From Veillonella parvula (lineage in GTDB: Bacteria > Bacillota > Negativicutes > Veillonellales > Veillonellaceae), in NCBI GenBank assembly GCA_947096075.1, contig CAMUQE010000001.1, positions 1 to 59,600 on the forward strand: 59,600 nt of DNA, given 5' to 3'. Made by a program: the position numbers and the translations under genes. The notes under the pieces are model-generated. The model was given only the letters and a program-made list of their open reading frames with translations. It was not told the DNA's origin and made no database searches. Shown piece by piece: positions 1 to 8,582 of this stretch (position 1 is its first letter; every line of letters begins with the position of its first letter).

Positions 1-50
1 AAAATAACTTAATATAATAGAAAAATAATGACTACAATATTAATTAAAGA

Positions 51-1883
51 CTACTTGCCTGCATTAACAGGATCATTTGCTAATGGCTGTTCACCAAGTA
101 ATGTAGTTAAGTTATGTAGATTAAATCGATATTGAGCATTACTAAAATCTCTTGTTGTATCATATCGTTGACTTGGAGCATGTATGAGACCTACTAATGT
201 ATCGTATAGCAAATCATTAGTAAAGAATTGATGCTCGTGTTTAGCAAGCACCTCAGCAGTTTGAGGATAAGTTGAGCGATATTGTGGAGATAGGTATACC
301 CAGAATGGAATATGTGTCATAACAAAATCAAATGTATCAGGGTTATGGGATTTGTCTAAACTTTCACCGTGATCGGAGAAATACACCATAGCTTGTAAGT
401 TTAATTTGTCTTTGCCATAATTGTAAATTTGTTGTAATAACCAGTCTGTGTATAATTGGCTGTTAGCATATGCTTCTTGACCATCAGGATACGGACCTTG
501 TTTCCACTTGCTAAATTCATGTGGGTAACGATCATTGTAGTAAATATGACTACCCATAATATGTATAACGATAAAGTTGTTCTTGGTAGGATCTACAGTT
601 TCTAATAATGGCAATAGAGCTTCATCATATCGATCTGAGAATGCATAAGATTCATGGGCCCATTTTGTTGTGTCTGCAGTTTTAGCCATTAATGAAATAG
701 CTGTATCATATTCACCGAATACACCTTGATTGCTAAACCAAGAAGTCGTGTATCCCGCTTTTTTAGCAATATCTAAGATATTGGCTGAATCAAGAAATGG
801 TTTATCATCGTATTGGTTTCGTTCAGATAGTGCACGCTCCAAGGTTGGTACTGTTTGTACGTAGGATGAATAGGCATTATCAAAGAAGACAAAGTCTTTA
901 TTGTCCGAACGCATATTACCTTGCCATGGAGTGTCGTCATATGGGAAGTTTGGATTATATACTTTCATATAATCTCGAGAACTAGATTCGCCAATGACTA
1001 GAATAATAGTACCAGGTGTTTTGTTCACCGCCGTTTCCTTTGTGTCTAAATTAAAGGAATCAAATACTAAGTGGTGATTATCATTATATTGTTGCATTTG
1101 TTTTACATAATCGCCTGCAGCAATCCAGTTCGCCACAATACAGGTTTGAGGGAACAAGAAGAATGGTACATATACTAAAAAAGCTACAAGGGATGCGATG
1201 AGCATAGCTGACCGCATAGGACGTGTAGTATTTAAGTTTACTACTGCTTTCATTCCTAAGTTAGACCAGTACAATAAATAAGTCCATAAGATAAGACCAA
1301 TACTCACTGCTATAAGACCAGGTATACCAGCTGCATTCTTTAAAAAACCAAATGCTTCTTCTGGATTGGTCATATATACGGCGAGCAGACTGGCTGGCGT
1401 TAAGCAATGCCAAGTAGTCATGTAATAGCCGATCTGTAAGAATGGTATTAAGCTTAAAATCATGGAAATAATAGCCATGATCAAGGACGTTGTCTTATGG
1501 AAACGGTTTGTTTGGTTCAGTAAAAACTGAATGCCTGATAATCCCATGAAGATCAATAAGCCAAATAAAAAATCATTAGCAAATTCATAGAAATATAGCG
1601 GCTTTACATAAGACCAGTGGAATAAAAGCGGAAAGGTAAGTGCCCATAAGATTCCAACTAGGCCATACCCTAAAAAAGGCCTGTGGAAAACGGTACACCC
1701 CATAAAATATTGAAATAAAAAGGTACCTACAATTGTTGGTACTGCTAAAATCGTAATATCTTCTACATCAAGTCCTAAGGTTATGGGCTCATAAATTAAA
1801 AATAAAACGATATATAAAACAATACCTATAATACCAAAGCGAAAAATGGGATTTTGCCCAATTTGCTTCACACTCGATGACAT
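51..1883 (-). CDS. Phosphoethanolamine transferase, EptA/CptA-like, inner membrane
   Basis: This 610-residue protein has several hydrophobic segments within about residues 15-245 and then a periplasmic sulfatase-fold domain, the layout of the EptA/CptA/OpgE family that moves phosphoethanolamine from phosphatidylethanolamine to lipid A, LPS core or glycans. Visible active-site features are GESSSR (299-304), Thr344 in the position of the catalytic nucleophile, HIMGSH (441-446) and SDHGES (503-508). The start has a good upstream AGAGAGG and the gene is divergent from scpA. The acceptor cannot be told from sequence. The family assignment is firm, and its presence implies a diderm envelope. Confidence 0.88.
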   Translation of the reverse strand: MSSSVKQIGQNPIFRFGIIGIVLYIVLFLIYEPITLGLDVEDITILAVPTIVGTFLFQYFMGCTVFHRPFLGYGLVGILWALTFPLLFHWSYVKPLYFYEFANDFLFGLLIFMGLSGIQFLLNQTNRFHKTTSLIMAIISMILSLIPFLQIGYYMTTWHCLTPASLLAVYMTNPEEAFGFLKNAAGIPGLIAVSIGLILWTYLLYWSNLGMKAVVNLNTTRPMRSAMLIASLVAFLVYVPFFLFPQTCIVANWIAAGDYVKQMQQYNDNHHLVFDSFNLDTKETAVNKTPGTIILVIGESSSRDYMKVYNPNFPYDDTPWQGNMRSDNKDFVFFDNAYSSYVQTVPTLERALSERNQYDDKPFLDSANILDIAKKAGYTTSWFSNQGVFGEYDTAISLMAKTADTTKWAHESYAFSDRYDEALLPLLETVDPTKNNFIVIHIMGSHIYYNDRYPHEFSKWKQGPYPDGQEAYANSQLYTDWLLQQIYNYGKDKLNLQAMVYFSDHGESLDKSHNPDTFDFVMTHIPFWVYLSPQYRSTYPQTAEVLAKHEHQFFTNDLLYDTLVGLIHAPSQRYDTTRDFSNAQYRFNLHNLTTLLGEQPLANDPVNAGK

Positions 1884-1983
1884 AATAAATCCTCTCTAAA
1901 AGGAATACACAATAACATATCCTTTATAATATATAATAATTACAATAATAAAGATAGCAGATGAGTGTAAAAAAAACAATTAT

Positions 1984-2013
1984 TTGAAAGTACTACTATA
2001 TATGCTTTATAAT
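1984..2013 (+). promoter_or_regulatory. Sigma-70-type promoter for the scpA operon
   Basis: TTGAAA (1984-1989) and a consensus TATAAT (2008-2013) are separated by 18 bases, about 40 bases upstream of the scpA start. It lies in the 170-base divergent gap after the phosphoethanolamine transferase gene. Confidence 0.7.
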
Positions 2014-2053
2014 TATATAGTTAAAGTACATTTTTTTCTGAGGATTGGGGTTT

Positions 2054-2764
2054 ATGGGAGATTATAATTACAAGTTGGACGTTTTTGAAGGTCCCCTTGA
2101 TTTGCTCTTGCATCTCATTGAAAAACATAAAATAGAAATCACCGATATTCCTATCGTTGAAATAACGAGTCAATACTTGGAATATCTAGACAATTGGAAC
2201 CATTTTGATATTCATTATAGTAGTGAGTTTCTTGTTATGGCATCTACCTTATTACAGATTAAATCACGCATGTTATTACCTAAGGCTGAACCTGAGCCTG
2301 ATGAAGCCGAGGATCCACGTGATGAGTTGGTAGCAAAATTAGTAGAATTTAAGAAAATTAAGGATATTACATCTCTATTAATGGAGCGTACCACTGTATC
2401 TGCAAACATATTTAGTCGTCCTGAAGAAACGAGTGTGCTTGGATTAGATAGTGTATATAATTTGGAACTTTCACAGTTATATCAAATTTTTTATCAAACT
2501 ATAAAACGAGCTAAAGAGGTACCAGAAGAAGAGATGATTCGTGAGGTAAAGGTTGAAAAGGATACGTATAGTTTAGAGGACATGATTATATCCTTGTCTA
2601 GTCGTATACATCGTGGCGAGTGTCTATATTTTAGGGAGTTATTAGTAGCAATTGAAACGAAAAGTGGTATGGTAACTATCTTTATGGCTGTTCTAGAATT
2701 ATTAAAACAACAAGTTATGGAAATGCGTTATGAAGATGATGACATTATATTCACTGCTACCTAG
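2054..2764 (+). CDS. scpA: Segregation and condensation protein A
   Basis: This 236-residue kleisin bridges SMC heads and binds ScpB in the chromosome condensin complex. The N-terminal FEGPLDLLLHLI signature (residues 11-22) is diagnostic, and the C-terminal end has the expected winged-helix-like region for SMC binding. The start is the ATG at 2054, nine bases after AGGA at 2041-2044. An in-frame TTG at 2045 lies too close to that ribosome binding site. It is the first gene of an operon running through scpB to the ispH-rpsA fusion. Confidence 0.95.
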   Translation: MGDYNYKLDVFEGPLDLLLHLIEKHKIEITDIPIVEITSQYLEYLDNWNHFDIHYSSEFLVMASTLLQIKSRMLLPKAEPEPDEAEDPRDELVAKLVEFKKIKDITSLLMERTTVSANIFSRPEETSVLGLDSVYNLELSQLYQIFYQTIKRAKEVPEEEMIREVKVEKDTYSLEDMIISLSSRIHRGECLYFRELLVAIETKSGMVTIFMAVLELLKQQVMEMRYEDDDIIFTAT

Positions 2765-2791
2765 GAGAGGGCTGTGTAGAAAGGGGGCTAT

Positions 2792-3301
2792 ATGAGCTTA
2801 CCAACGATGCATTTAGAAGCTGTTTTGTTTTCAGCGGCAAAGCCTATATCGATAGATATGTTATCAGAAGTGTTTGGGCTTTCCATAGAGGAAATACAAA
2901 AATATATAGAAGAATTACAACGAGAACTAGAAGAACAGAATCGAGGTATTCGAATACGTATATCTGGAGCCGGTATTGAATTAGTAAGCGCTGTTGAATG
3001 TGCTGATTATGTTGGTCATATTCGGAAGAGAGAAGATAAATTATCTAATGCAGCAATGGAAACATTAGCTGTTATCGCCTATAAGCAGCCTATTACAAAG
3101 GCTGAAATCGAAGAGGTTCGCGGTGTAAATAGCGATAAAATTATAAAACAATTATTGTCTAGATCTCTTATAGCTGAATTAGGTCATAAGGATACTGTAG
3201 GTAGACCGATTCTATATGGCACGACTGATGAATTTTTGAGAAGTGCTGGTGTAGAATCGATAGAAGCCTTACATCAAGAAGCTTCGGAAACAGAAGGATA
3301 A
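2792..3301 (+). CDS. scpB: Segregation and condensation protein B
   Basis: This 169-residue protein has two winged-helix domains and dimerises on the ScpA kleisin to regulate the SMC complex. The family motif TLAVIAYKQPITKAEIEEVR (91-110) and GRPILYGTTDEFL (about 137-149) are clear. The length is slightly shorter than the typical 180-200 residues because the tail is short. A strong AAGGGGG precedes the ATG. The scpA-scpB-rluB order is standard in Firmicutes. Confidence 0.95.
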   Translation: MSLPTMHLEAVLFSAAKPISIDMLSEVFGLSIEEIQKYIEELQRELEEQNRGIRIRISGAGIELVSAVECADYVGHIRKREDKLSNAAMETLAVIAYKQPITKAEIEEVRGVNSDKIIKQLLSRSLIAELGHKDTVGRPILYGTTDEFLRSAGVESIEALHQEASETEG

Positions 3302-3302
3302 C

Positions 3303-4031
3303 ATGGAACGATTACAAAAATATATTGCCAGTTGTGGTATTGCATCACGGCGTAAGGCAGAAGAACTAATTACAGAGGGTAAGGTACAGGTAAATGGCCG
3401 AAAGGTTACAGAGCTTGGGATTAAAATTAACCCTCAAAAAGATAAGGTTAAGGTTAATGGCCAATTATTGGCTCAGGAAAAGCCTGTATATTATTTATTA
3501 AATAAACCAAAAGGTGTCATTACATCTGTATCTGACCCTCAAGGTAGAGAAACTGTTTTAGATTATATTAAAAATGAATCTAAACGCATTTATCCTGTTG
3601 GACGTCTCGACTTATATACAGAAGGTTTATTACTTCTTACTAATGATGGTGAGTTAGCACAAAACTTAACACATCCCTCTAAAGGTGTGGAAAAAACTTA
3701 TGAAGTGCGCATCAAAGGACGTGTTCGCGATGAAGACTTACAAGTTATAGCTAATGGTGTGAAACTTGAAGATGGTATGACTGCACCTGCTACAATTGTA
3801 GATTTAGGTTTTGATGACCATAACGGTGTACATGAAGTAGAGATTACTATCCATGAAGGTCGTAATCGACAAGTTCGCCGTATGTTTGAACACTTTGGGT
3901 ACCGCATTCATAATTTAAAACGTATTGCCTATGCTGGGCTCACCTTGGGCGGTGTTAAACGCGGTGCTTCTCGTCAGCTTACAATTGGTGAAGTGAAAGC
4001 TCTAAAAGCGTTAGGAACAGGTAAGAAATGA
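3303..4031 (+). CDS. rluB: Ribosomal large subunit pseudouridine synthase, RluB family
   Basis: This 242-residue enzyme isomerises a uridine of 23S rRNA helix 89 to pseudouridine. An S4 RNA-binding domain (RLQKYIASCGIASRRKAEEL, residues 3-22) is followed by the RsuA/RluB catalytic domain with GRLDLYTEGLLLLTNDGE, whose Asp103 is the expected catalytic residue. GRNRQVRRMF lies in the last third. It starts 2 bases after scpB and overlaps the next gene by 4 bases. RluB is preferred over RluE/RsuA because of the scpAB context. The exact target uridine is inferred. Confidence 0.9.
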   Translation: MERLQKYIASCGIASRRKAEELITEGKVQVNGRKVTELGIKINPQKDKVKVNGQLLAQEKPVYYLLNKPKGVITSVSDPQGRETVLDYIKNESKRIYPVGRLDLYTEGLLLLTNDGELAQNLTHPSKGVEKTYEVRIKGRVRDEDLQVIANGVKLEDGMTAPATIVDLGFDDHNGVHEVEITIHEGRNRQVRRMFEHFGYRIHNLKRIAYAGLTLGGVKRGASRQLTIGEVKALKALGTGKK

Positions 4032-5275
4032 AACAAATCATAGTCATTGGTGGTGGTGCGGCAGGCTTAATGGCAGCTGTTATAGCTGGCCGTGAAGGAG
4101 CCCGTGTCATCTTATTAGAAAAAATGAATATGGTTGGTAAAAAAATGGGCATTACCGGTAAAGGTCGTTGTAATATTACGAATAGTGCAGATATGGCTGA
4201 ATTTATTAAAAACACTCCTGGTAATGGTAAGTTCTTATACGGTGCCTATGAACGCTTTAGCAATGAAGATCTTCTGGACTTATTGCATAGTTGGGGGTTA
4301 AAAACTAAAGTAGAACGTGGGGGACGAGTGTTTCCTGAATCCGATTCTGCATTAGAAGTACGCAATATCTTTATGAATATTCTCAAAAAGTATAATGTCC
4401 AAGTTCATTTAAATGAACCTGTTACATCGATTACTGTAAAGGATAATCGTGTAGTTGGTGTTACAACCGATAAAGAACAATATGCATGTGATGCTGCTAT
4501 CATTTGTACTGGTGGCGCATCCTATCCATTGACTGGTTCTACTGGTGATGGTTATACTTTAGCCGAAAAAGTGGGACATACTATTACTGATATTCGTCCA
4601 TCCTTGGTACCTATCGTTACAAACGAAACGTGGGTAAAGGAAGTTATGGGGCTTAGTCTTCGTAATGTTGAGGTTTCTGTAGTTTCTAAAAATAAGGTGC
4701 AAGCTAAACAATTTGGGGAGATGATGTTTACCCATTTTGGTCTTACGGGGCCTACAATTCTATCGTTAAGTCACACGGTAGGTAAGTTGCTTCGAAAGAA
4801 GAATCCTCAAATTACTATTGAAATTAATCTTAAGCCTGCCTTGACTGCAGAAGTATTGAATAAGCGCTTGCAAAAGGATTTTGATTTATACTCAAAAAAA
4901 CAATTGGCTAATGGTATGAAGGATTTATTACCGGTGAATCTGATTCCAATTGTTATAAAGCTTGCTGAGTTAAATCCGACTAAACCAATTAATCAAATTA
5001 CAAAGGAAGAGCGTTTGCGCTTATGTCATGTGTTGCAACATATGACATTAACAGTTAAGGAATTACGACCAGTAGCGGAAGCTATTGTAACAGCCGGTGG
5101 TATTTCCTTAAAAGAATTTAATCCTAAAACTATGGAGTCTAAATTGATTGGTGGTTTATATGGTGCTGGCGAAGTACTAGACATTGATGCTTTAACAGGA
5201 GGCTATAATTTACAAGCTGCCTTTTCCACAGGCTATGTGGCGGCTATGCATGCCGTACACGGTGATGAAGAATAG
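4028..5275 (+). CDS. NAD(P)/FAD-dependent oxidoreductase, HI0933/YhiN/BaiN family
   Basis: This 415-residue flavoprotein has an N-terminal Rossmann FAD site GGGAAG (residues 8-13) with a following acidic residue in LLEK, GRCNITN near residue 47, and a C-terminal FAD-binding GGYNLQAAFSTGY motif. Members include BaiN, linked to bile-acid reduction in some gut clostridia, but most are of unknown substrate and sit, as here, among translation and nucleotide genes. The start codon overlaps the rluB stop, which suggests translational coupling. The family call is firm and the function is open. Confidence 0.88.
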   Translation: MKQIIVIGGGAAGLMAAVIAGREGARVILLEKMNMVGKKMGITGKGRCNITNSADMAEFIKNTPGNGKFLYGAYERFSNEDLLDLLHSWGLKTKVERGGRVFPESDSALEVRNIFMNILKKYNVQVHLNEPVTSITVKDNRVVGVTTDKEQYACDAAIICTGGASYPLTGSTGDGYTLAEKVGHTITDIRPSLVPIVTNETWVKEVMGLSLRNVEVSVVSKNKVQAKQFGEMMFTHFGLTGPTILSLSHTVGKLLRKKNPQITIEINLKPALTAEVLNKRLQKDFDLYSKKQLANGMKDLLPVNLIPIVIKLAELNPTKPINQITKEERLRLCHVLQHMTLTVKELRPVAEAIVTAGGISLKEFNPKTMESKLIGGLYGAGEVLDIDALTGGYNLQAAFSTGYVAAMHAVHGDEE

Positions 5276-5283
5276 AGGTTATT

Positions 5284-5967
5284 ATGAGCACTAAAAAAAT
5301 TGCCATTGCTATTGATGGTCCTGCAGGGGCTGGTAAAAGTAGTATTTCTAAAGTAGTGGCCAATGACTTAGGGTATTTATATATTGATACAGGTGCCATG
5401 TATCGTGGTGTTACATGGGCAGTTCTTGATAGTCAAATCGATGTTAAAGATCAAGCTGATGTAGAAGCTTTATTACCATCTTTAAATTTGACTTTAGAAC
5501 CTACTGCAACAGCATGTAAAGTCTATGTTAAAGATAAAGATGTAACATCATTAATTCGCCAACAACAAATTAATGATAATGTATCGACTATAGCGTCATA
5601 TAAAGGGGTCCGACAATATTTGGTAGAACGTCAACAGGCGATGGCTGCTGTTGGGGGCGTTATATTAGATGGTCGAGACATAGGCTCCGTTGTATTACCA
5701 GATGCAGAGTTAAAAATCTATTTAACTGCTTCTGTTGATGCGCGGGCAAAACGTAGATGGCTTGAAGTACAAGGTACGCCAAACGAGCAAACATTAGAAG
5801 AAATTAAAAAGAACGTAGAAAGTCGCGATGAAATGGATAAAAATCGTGAAGAATCTCCACTTATATGTGTTGACGATGCAGTAGTTGTAGATTCTAGCGA
5901 TATGACTTTCGATGAAACTGTGGCATATATATTGAATTTAGTACAGGAGACAATCAATCATGAATAA
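5284..5967 (+). CDS. cmk: Cytidylate kinase
   Basis: This 227-residue kinase phosphorylates CMP and dCMP to the diphosphates using ATP. The P-loop GPAGAGKS is at residues 12-19, YIDTGAMYRGVTW follows near residue 34, and DGRDIGSVVLPDA is present near residue 123, all typical of the CMP-binding family. The length matches the usual 220-230 residues. It lies 8 bases after the flavoprotein gene and overlaps plsC by 8 bases. The cmk-plsC-ispH-rpsA order is a common Firmicutes arrangement. Confidence 0.96.
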   Translation: MSTKKIAIAIDGPAGAGKSSISKVVANDLGYLYIDTGAMYRGVTWAVLDSQIDVKDQADVEALLPSLNLTLEPTATACKVYVKDKDVTSLIRQQQINDNVSTIASYKGVRQYLVERQQAMAAVGGVILDGRDIGSVVLPDAELKIYLTASVDARAKRRWLEVQGTPNEQTLEEIKKNVESRDEMDKNREESPLICVDDAVVVDSSDMTFDETVAYILNLVQETINHE

Positions 5968-6580
5968 ATTTTCTACCTGGTTATGGCGGACAGCCTTTTG
6001 GCTTCGCTATAAGGTAGGGTATGGGTTGAAAGTATATGGTCGCGATAATTTCCCAATGGAAGGACCTGTTATTGTAGTGCCTAATCATTTAAGTAATAAT
6101 GATCCACCTATTTGTGGTTATGTATTACCTAGGCATGTACATTTTATGGCTAAACAAGAATTATTTGTGAATCCTATATCTCGGTTTATTTGTACATGGC
6201 TTGGCGCGTTTCCTTTAAATCGTGGAGCTATTGATAAGGTTGCCATTCGTCATGCTATGGGGCTACTTAAGGACAATAAGGTTTTAGGCATTTTTGCAGA
6301 AGGCAACCGTCAAAAAAGTGGTAAACTTGGTAAATTTCATGATGGTGCAGCATCAATTGCACTTAGAACAGGGGTTAGCATAGTGCCTGTTGCTATCATT
6401 GGTTCTTATAATATGGAACGCGATAAAGTTGCTTGTATCATTGGTAAACCAATTCCTGTTGAAAAAGCTAAAGCGACTCCAGAAGCAATTCAAAAAGTAA
6501 ATGATAGTGTTAAAAGTGAAATCCAACGAATGATAGATTCTTATCATAACAATTGTATAGAGGAGACTTTATGGAAATAA
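5960..6580 (+). CDS. plsC: 1-acylglycerol-3-phosphate acyltransferase
   Basis: This 206-residue membrane-associated enzyme makes phosphatidic acid from lysophosphatidic acid. The catalytic H-x4-D motif is NHLSNND (His43, Asp48), and the substrate-binding EGNR block is at 114-117. PlsC-type proteins usually have EGTR here, so Asn is a mild variation. An aggag site lies upstream and the last 10 bases overlap the ispH-rpsA start. With plsY and gpsA further on, the window holds most of the phosphatidate pathway. Confidence 0.92.
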   Translation: MNKFSTWLWRTAFWLRYKVGYGLKVYGRDNFPMEGPVIVVPNHLSNNDPPICGYVLPRHVHFMAKQELFVNPISRFICTWLGAFPLNRGAIDKVAIRHAMGLLKDNKVLGIFAEGNRQKSGKLGKFHDGAASIALRTGVSIVPVAIIGSYNMERDKVACIIGKPIPVEKAKATPEAIQKVNDSVKSEIQRMIDSYHNNCIEETLWK

Positions 6581-8469
6581 TTTTGGCTGAAAACCATGGT
6601 TTTTGCTATGGTGTAAAACGGGCTGTTGAAATGGCAAATGAAGCTGCAAATAACGATGGTAAAAGCTATACATTAGGGCCTATTATTCACAATCCTCAGG
6701 TTGTAGGTCGTCTTGAAGATAAAGGGGTAAGCCCTGTTCAAGAAGTGTCTGATATCGCAGAAGGGACCATGATTATTCGCTCTCATGGTGTAGGTCCCGC
6801 TATTTACGAAGAGGCAGAAGAGAAGGGCTTACATATTGTAGATGCTACATGTCCATATGTAAAAAAGGCACAACAAGATGCTAAATCCGTTATTGAAGAT
6901 GACATGACTTTGGTAATTTTGGGCGAAAAAAATCATCCTGAGGTCAAAAGCATCAATTTATGGGCAAATAACGAGGGAATAATCATCGAAGATGAAGATT
7001 CCGCTCAAAAACTACAAGTTGTGGAAAAAATGGGCGTTGTTGTACAAACAACCTTTTCACAATTCAAATTTAACAGTATAATAGACATATTAGAGAAAAA
7101 ATCTAAGAATCTTAAGGTTTTCAAAACGATATGCAATGCAACGCAAGAACGACAGAATTCTGCCGTTGATTTAGCACGTAATGTAGATCTTATGATAGTG
7201 ATAGGTGGTAAGAACAGCGGCAATACGAACCGATTGGCAGAGGTTTGTCGTGACGTTGGATGTACAACGTATCACATTGAAACTTCTACTGAATTACAAC
7301 TGGAATGGTTTAACCGAGTACAGACGGTAGGAGTAACAGCAGGAGCATCGACTCCCGACTGGATTATTAAGGAGGTCATTGAGACAATGAAAGATTTTGC
7401 AGAATTATTAGCAGCCGAAGGTCAAGAAGAATTTAAGAAAGGGAATGTTGTAGAAGGTACAGTAGTTCAAGTCGAAGATGAACGAGCTTACGTATCTTTT
7501 GGCTACAAAACTGAAGCCATTTTGAACAGAACTGAAATTTCTTATCCAGCACCAGAATCTGCCAAAGATGTGTTAAAAAATGGTGATGAAATTAAAGCAG
7601 TTATCATGAATCACATCAAAGAAGATAATCCTATTTATCTTTCCATGACTCGCTTGGCTAAAGATGAAGATTGGCAATATGTTATCGAAGCACAAGAAAA
7701 AGATGAAGCTATCGTATGTAAAGGTATTGATGCTATTCCAGCAGGTTTAGTAGTAACAGTTAAATCCCTTCGTGGTTTCATTCCATTGTCCCAAGGTGAT
7801 GTTCATTTCGTGAAATCCTTGGACAACTTGGTTGGTACAGAATTTGAAGCTAAAGTACTTGAAATCGATGAAAAGAAAAACCGTTTGGTTCTTTCCCGTC
7901 GTGCAGTATTGGAAGTGGAACGTCAAGCTAAATTAGCTGAAGCATTGAAAAACATTAACGTTGGCGAGAACTATAAAGGTATTGTTCGTAAAATCATGCC
8001 TTATGGTGCATTCGTAGATATCGGCGGTATTGAAGGTTTACTTCACATTTCCGATATTTCTTGGCAAAAAATTAAAAAAGTGGAAGATGTTCTTTCCGTT
8101 GGTCAAGAAATCGAAGTTAAATTACAATCCTTCGACGCTGAAAGCAATAAATTATCCTTGTCCTTAAAAGCTTTATCTAAGAGCCCATGGGACGTTGCTG
8201 AAGAAACATTGCATGTTGGCGATGTTATTAACGGCAAAGTTGTTCGTTTAGTAGCTTACGGTGCATTCGTAGCTGTTAATGACGACATCCAAGGTTTACT
8301 TCACATTTCCCAAATTACAAAACAACGTAATGCGAAAGTTGAAGATTACTTGAACCGTGGTCAAGAAGTTGAAGTTAAAATCATTTCTCTTAACAAAGAT
8401 GAAAAGAAATTGGGTTTGGCTTTGACTGAGTTGATGGAATTAAAAGAAACTGCAGAAGACGCTGAATAA
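6571..8469 (+). CDS. ispH: IspH (HMBPP reductase) fused to ribosomal protein S1 domains
   Basis: This 632-residue fusion has an N-terminal 4-hydroxy-3-methylbut-2-enyl diphosphate reductase (about 1-272) with cluster cysteines Cys12 (GFCYGV), Cys94 (DATCPYV) and Cys188 (ICNATQ). It is the last step of the MEP isoprenoid pathway. Four S1 RNA-binding repeats follow, the last two carrying YGAFVDIGGIEGLLHIS and YGAFVAVNDDIQGLLHIS. Such fusions are known in clostridia and Negativicutes. The start is the ATG at 6571 after AGGAGA, not the upstream TTG at 6553. The S1 half has the tidy codon use of a highly expressed ribosomal gene. Confidence 0.94.
   Translation: MEIILAENHGFCYGVKRAVEMANEAANNDGKSYTLGPIIHNPQVVGRLEDKGVSPVQEVSDIAEGTMIIRSHGVGPAIYEEAEEKGLHIVDATCPYVKKAQQDAKSVIEDDMTLVILGEKNHPEVKSINLWANNEGIIIEDEDSAQKLQVVEKMGVVVQTTFSQFKFNSIIDILEKKSKNLKVFKTICNATQERQNSAVDLARNVDLMIVIGGKNSGNTNRLAEVCRDVGCTTYHIETSTELQLEWFNRVQTVGVTAGASTPDWIIKEVIETMKDFAELLAAEGQEEFKKGNVVEGTVVQVEDERAYVSFGYKTEAILNRTEISYPAPESAKDVLKNGDEIKAVIMNHIKEDNPIYLSMTRLAKDEDWQYVIEAQEKDEAIVCKGIDAIPAGLVVTVKSLRGFIPLSQGDVHFVKSLDNLVGTEFEAKVLEIDEKKNRLVLSRRAVLEVERQAKLAEALKNINVGENYKGIVRKIMPYGAFVDIGGIEGLLHISDISWQKIKKVEDVLSVGQEIEVKLQSFDAESNKLSLSLKALSKSPWDVAEETLHVGDVINGKVVRLVAYGAFVAVNDDIQGLLHISQITKQRNAKVEDYLNRGQEVEVKIISLNKDEKKLGLALTELMELKETAEDAE
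7369..7389 (+). promoter_or_regulatory. Possible internal ribosome entry for free S1 (Shine-Dalgarno plus ATG)
   Basis: AAGGAGG (7369-7375) lies 11 bases before an in-frame ATG (7387, codon 273), exactly at the junction between the IspH domain and the S1 repeats. The bases also encode the conserved IspH C-terminal Lys-Glu-Val, but the AAG and GAG codons used are the less favoured ones in this genome. Initiation here would give a 360-residue stand-alone S1. This is inference from position and complementarity. Confidence 0.45.
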
Positions 8470-8482
8470 TTCATTGTCTAAT

Positions 8483-8518
8483 AAAAGGCTAGCCAAGGTT
8501 TCCTTGGTTAGCCTTTTT
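8483..8518 (+). terminator. Rho-independent terminator after ispH-rpsA
   Basis: The arm AAGGCTAGCCAAGG pairs with CCTTGGTTAGCCTT across a short TTT loop, followed by a run of T. It closes the operon that starts at scpA. Confidence 0.9.
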
Positions 8519-8546
8519 GCGTACTTTACTTAGAATATGATAAAAT
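8517..8546 (+). promoter_or_regulatory. Promoter for der
   Basis: TTGCGT (8517-8522) and TAAAAT (8541-8546) are 18 bases apart, and TG at 8538-8539 makes an extended -10. The -35 element sits in the tail of the preceding terminator, and der starts 36 bases downstream. Confidence 0.6.
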
Positions 8547-8582
8547 ATAGTAATGTATTAGATTAGATAATGAGGTGAAACT

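Noticed and set aside
6553..8469. Upstream TTG/GTG/ATG starts for scpA (2045), ispH (6553), gmk (16282), rpoZ (16820), rsmB (25985), stp (28392), mutS (46783), mnmA (54612) and hemW (57531)
   Set aside because: Each places the ribosome binding site inside or too near the start codon, or lies in the previous gene, whereas a downstream ATG has a well-spaced site and matches the family N-terminus.
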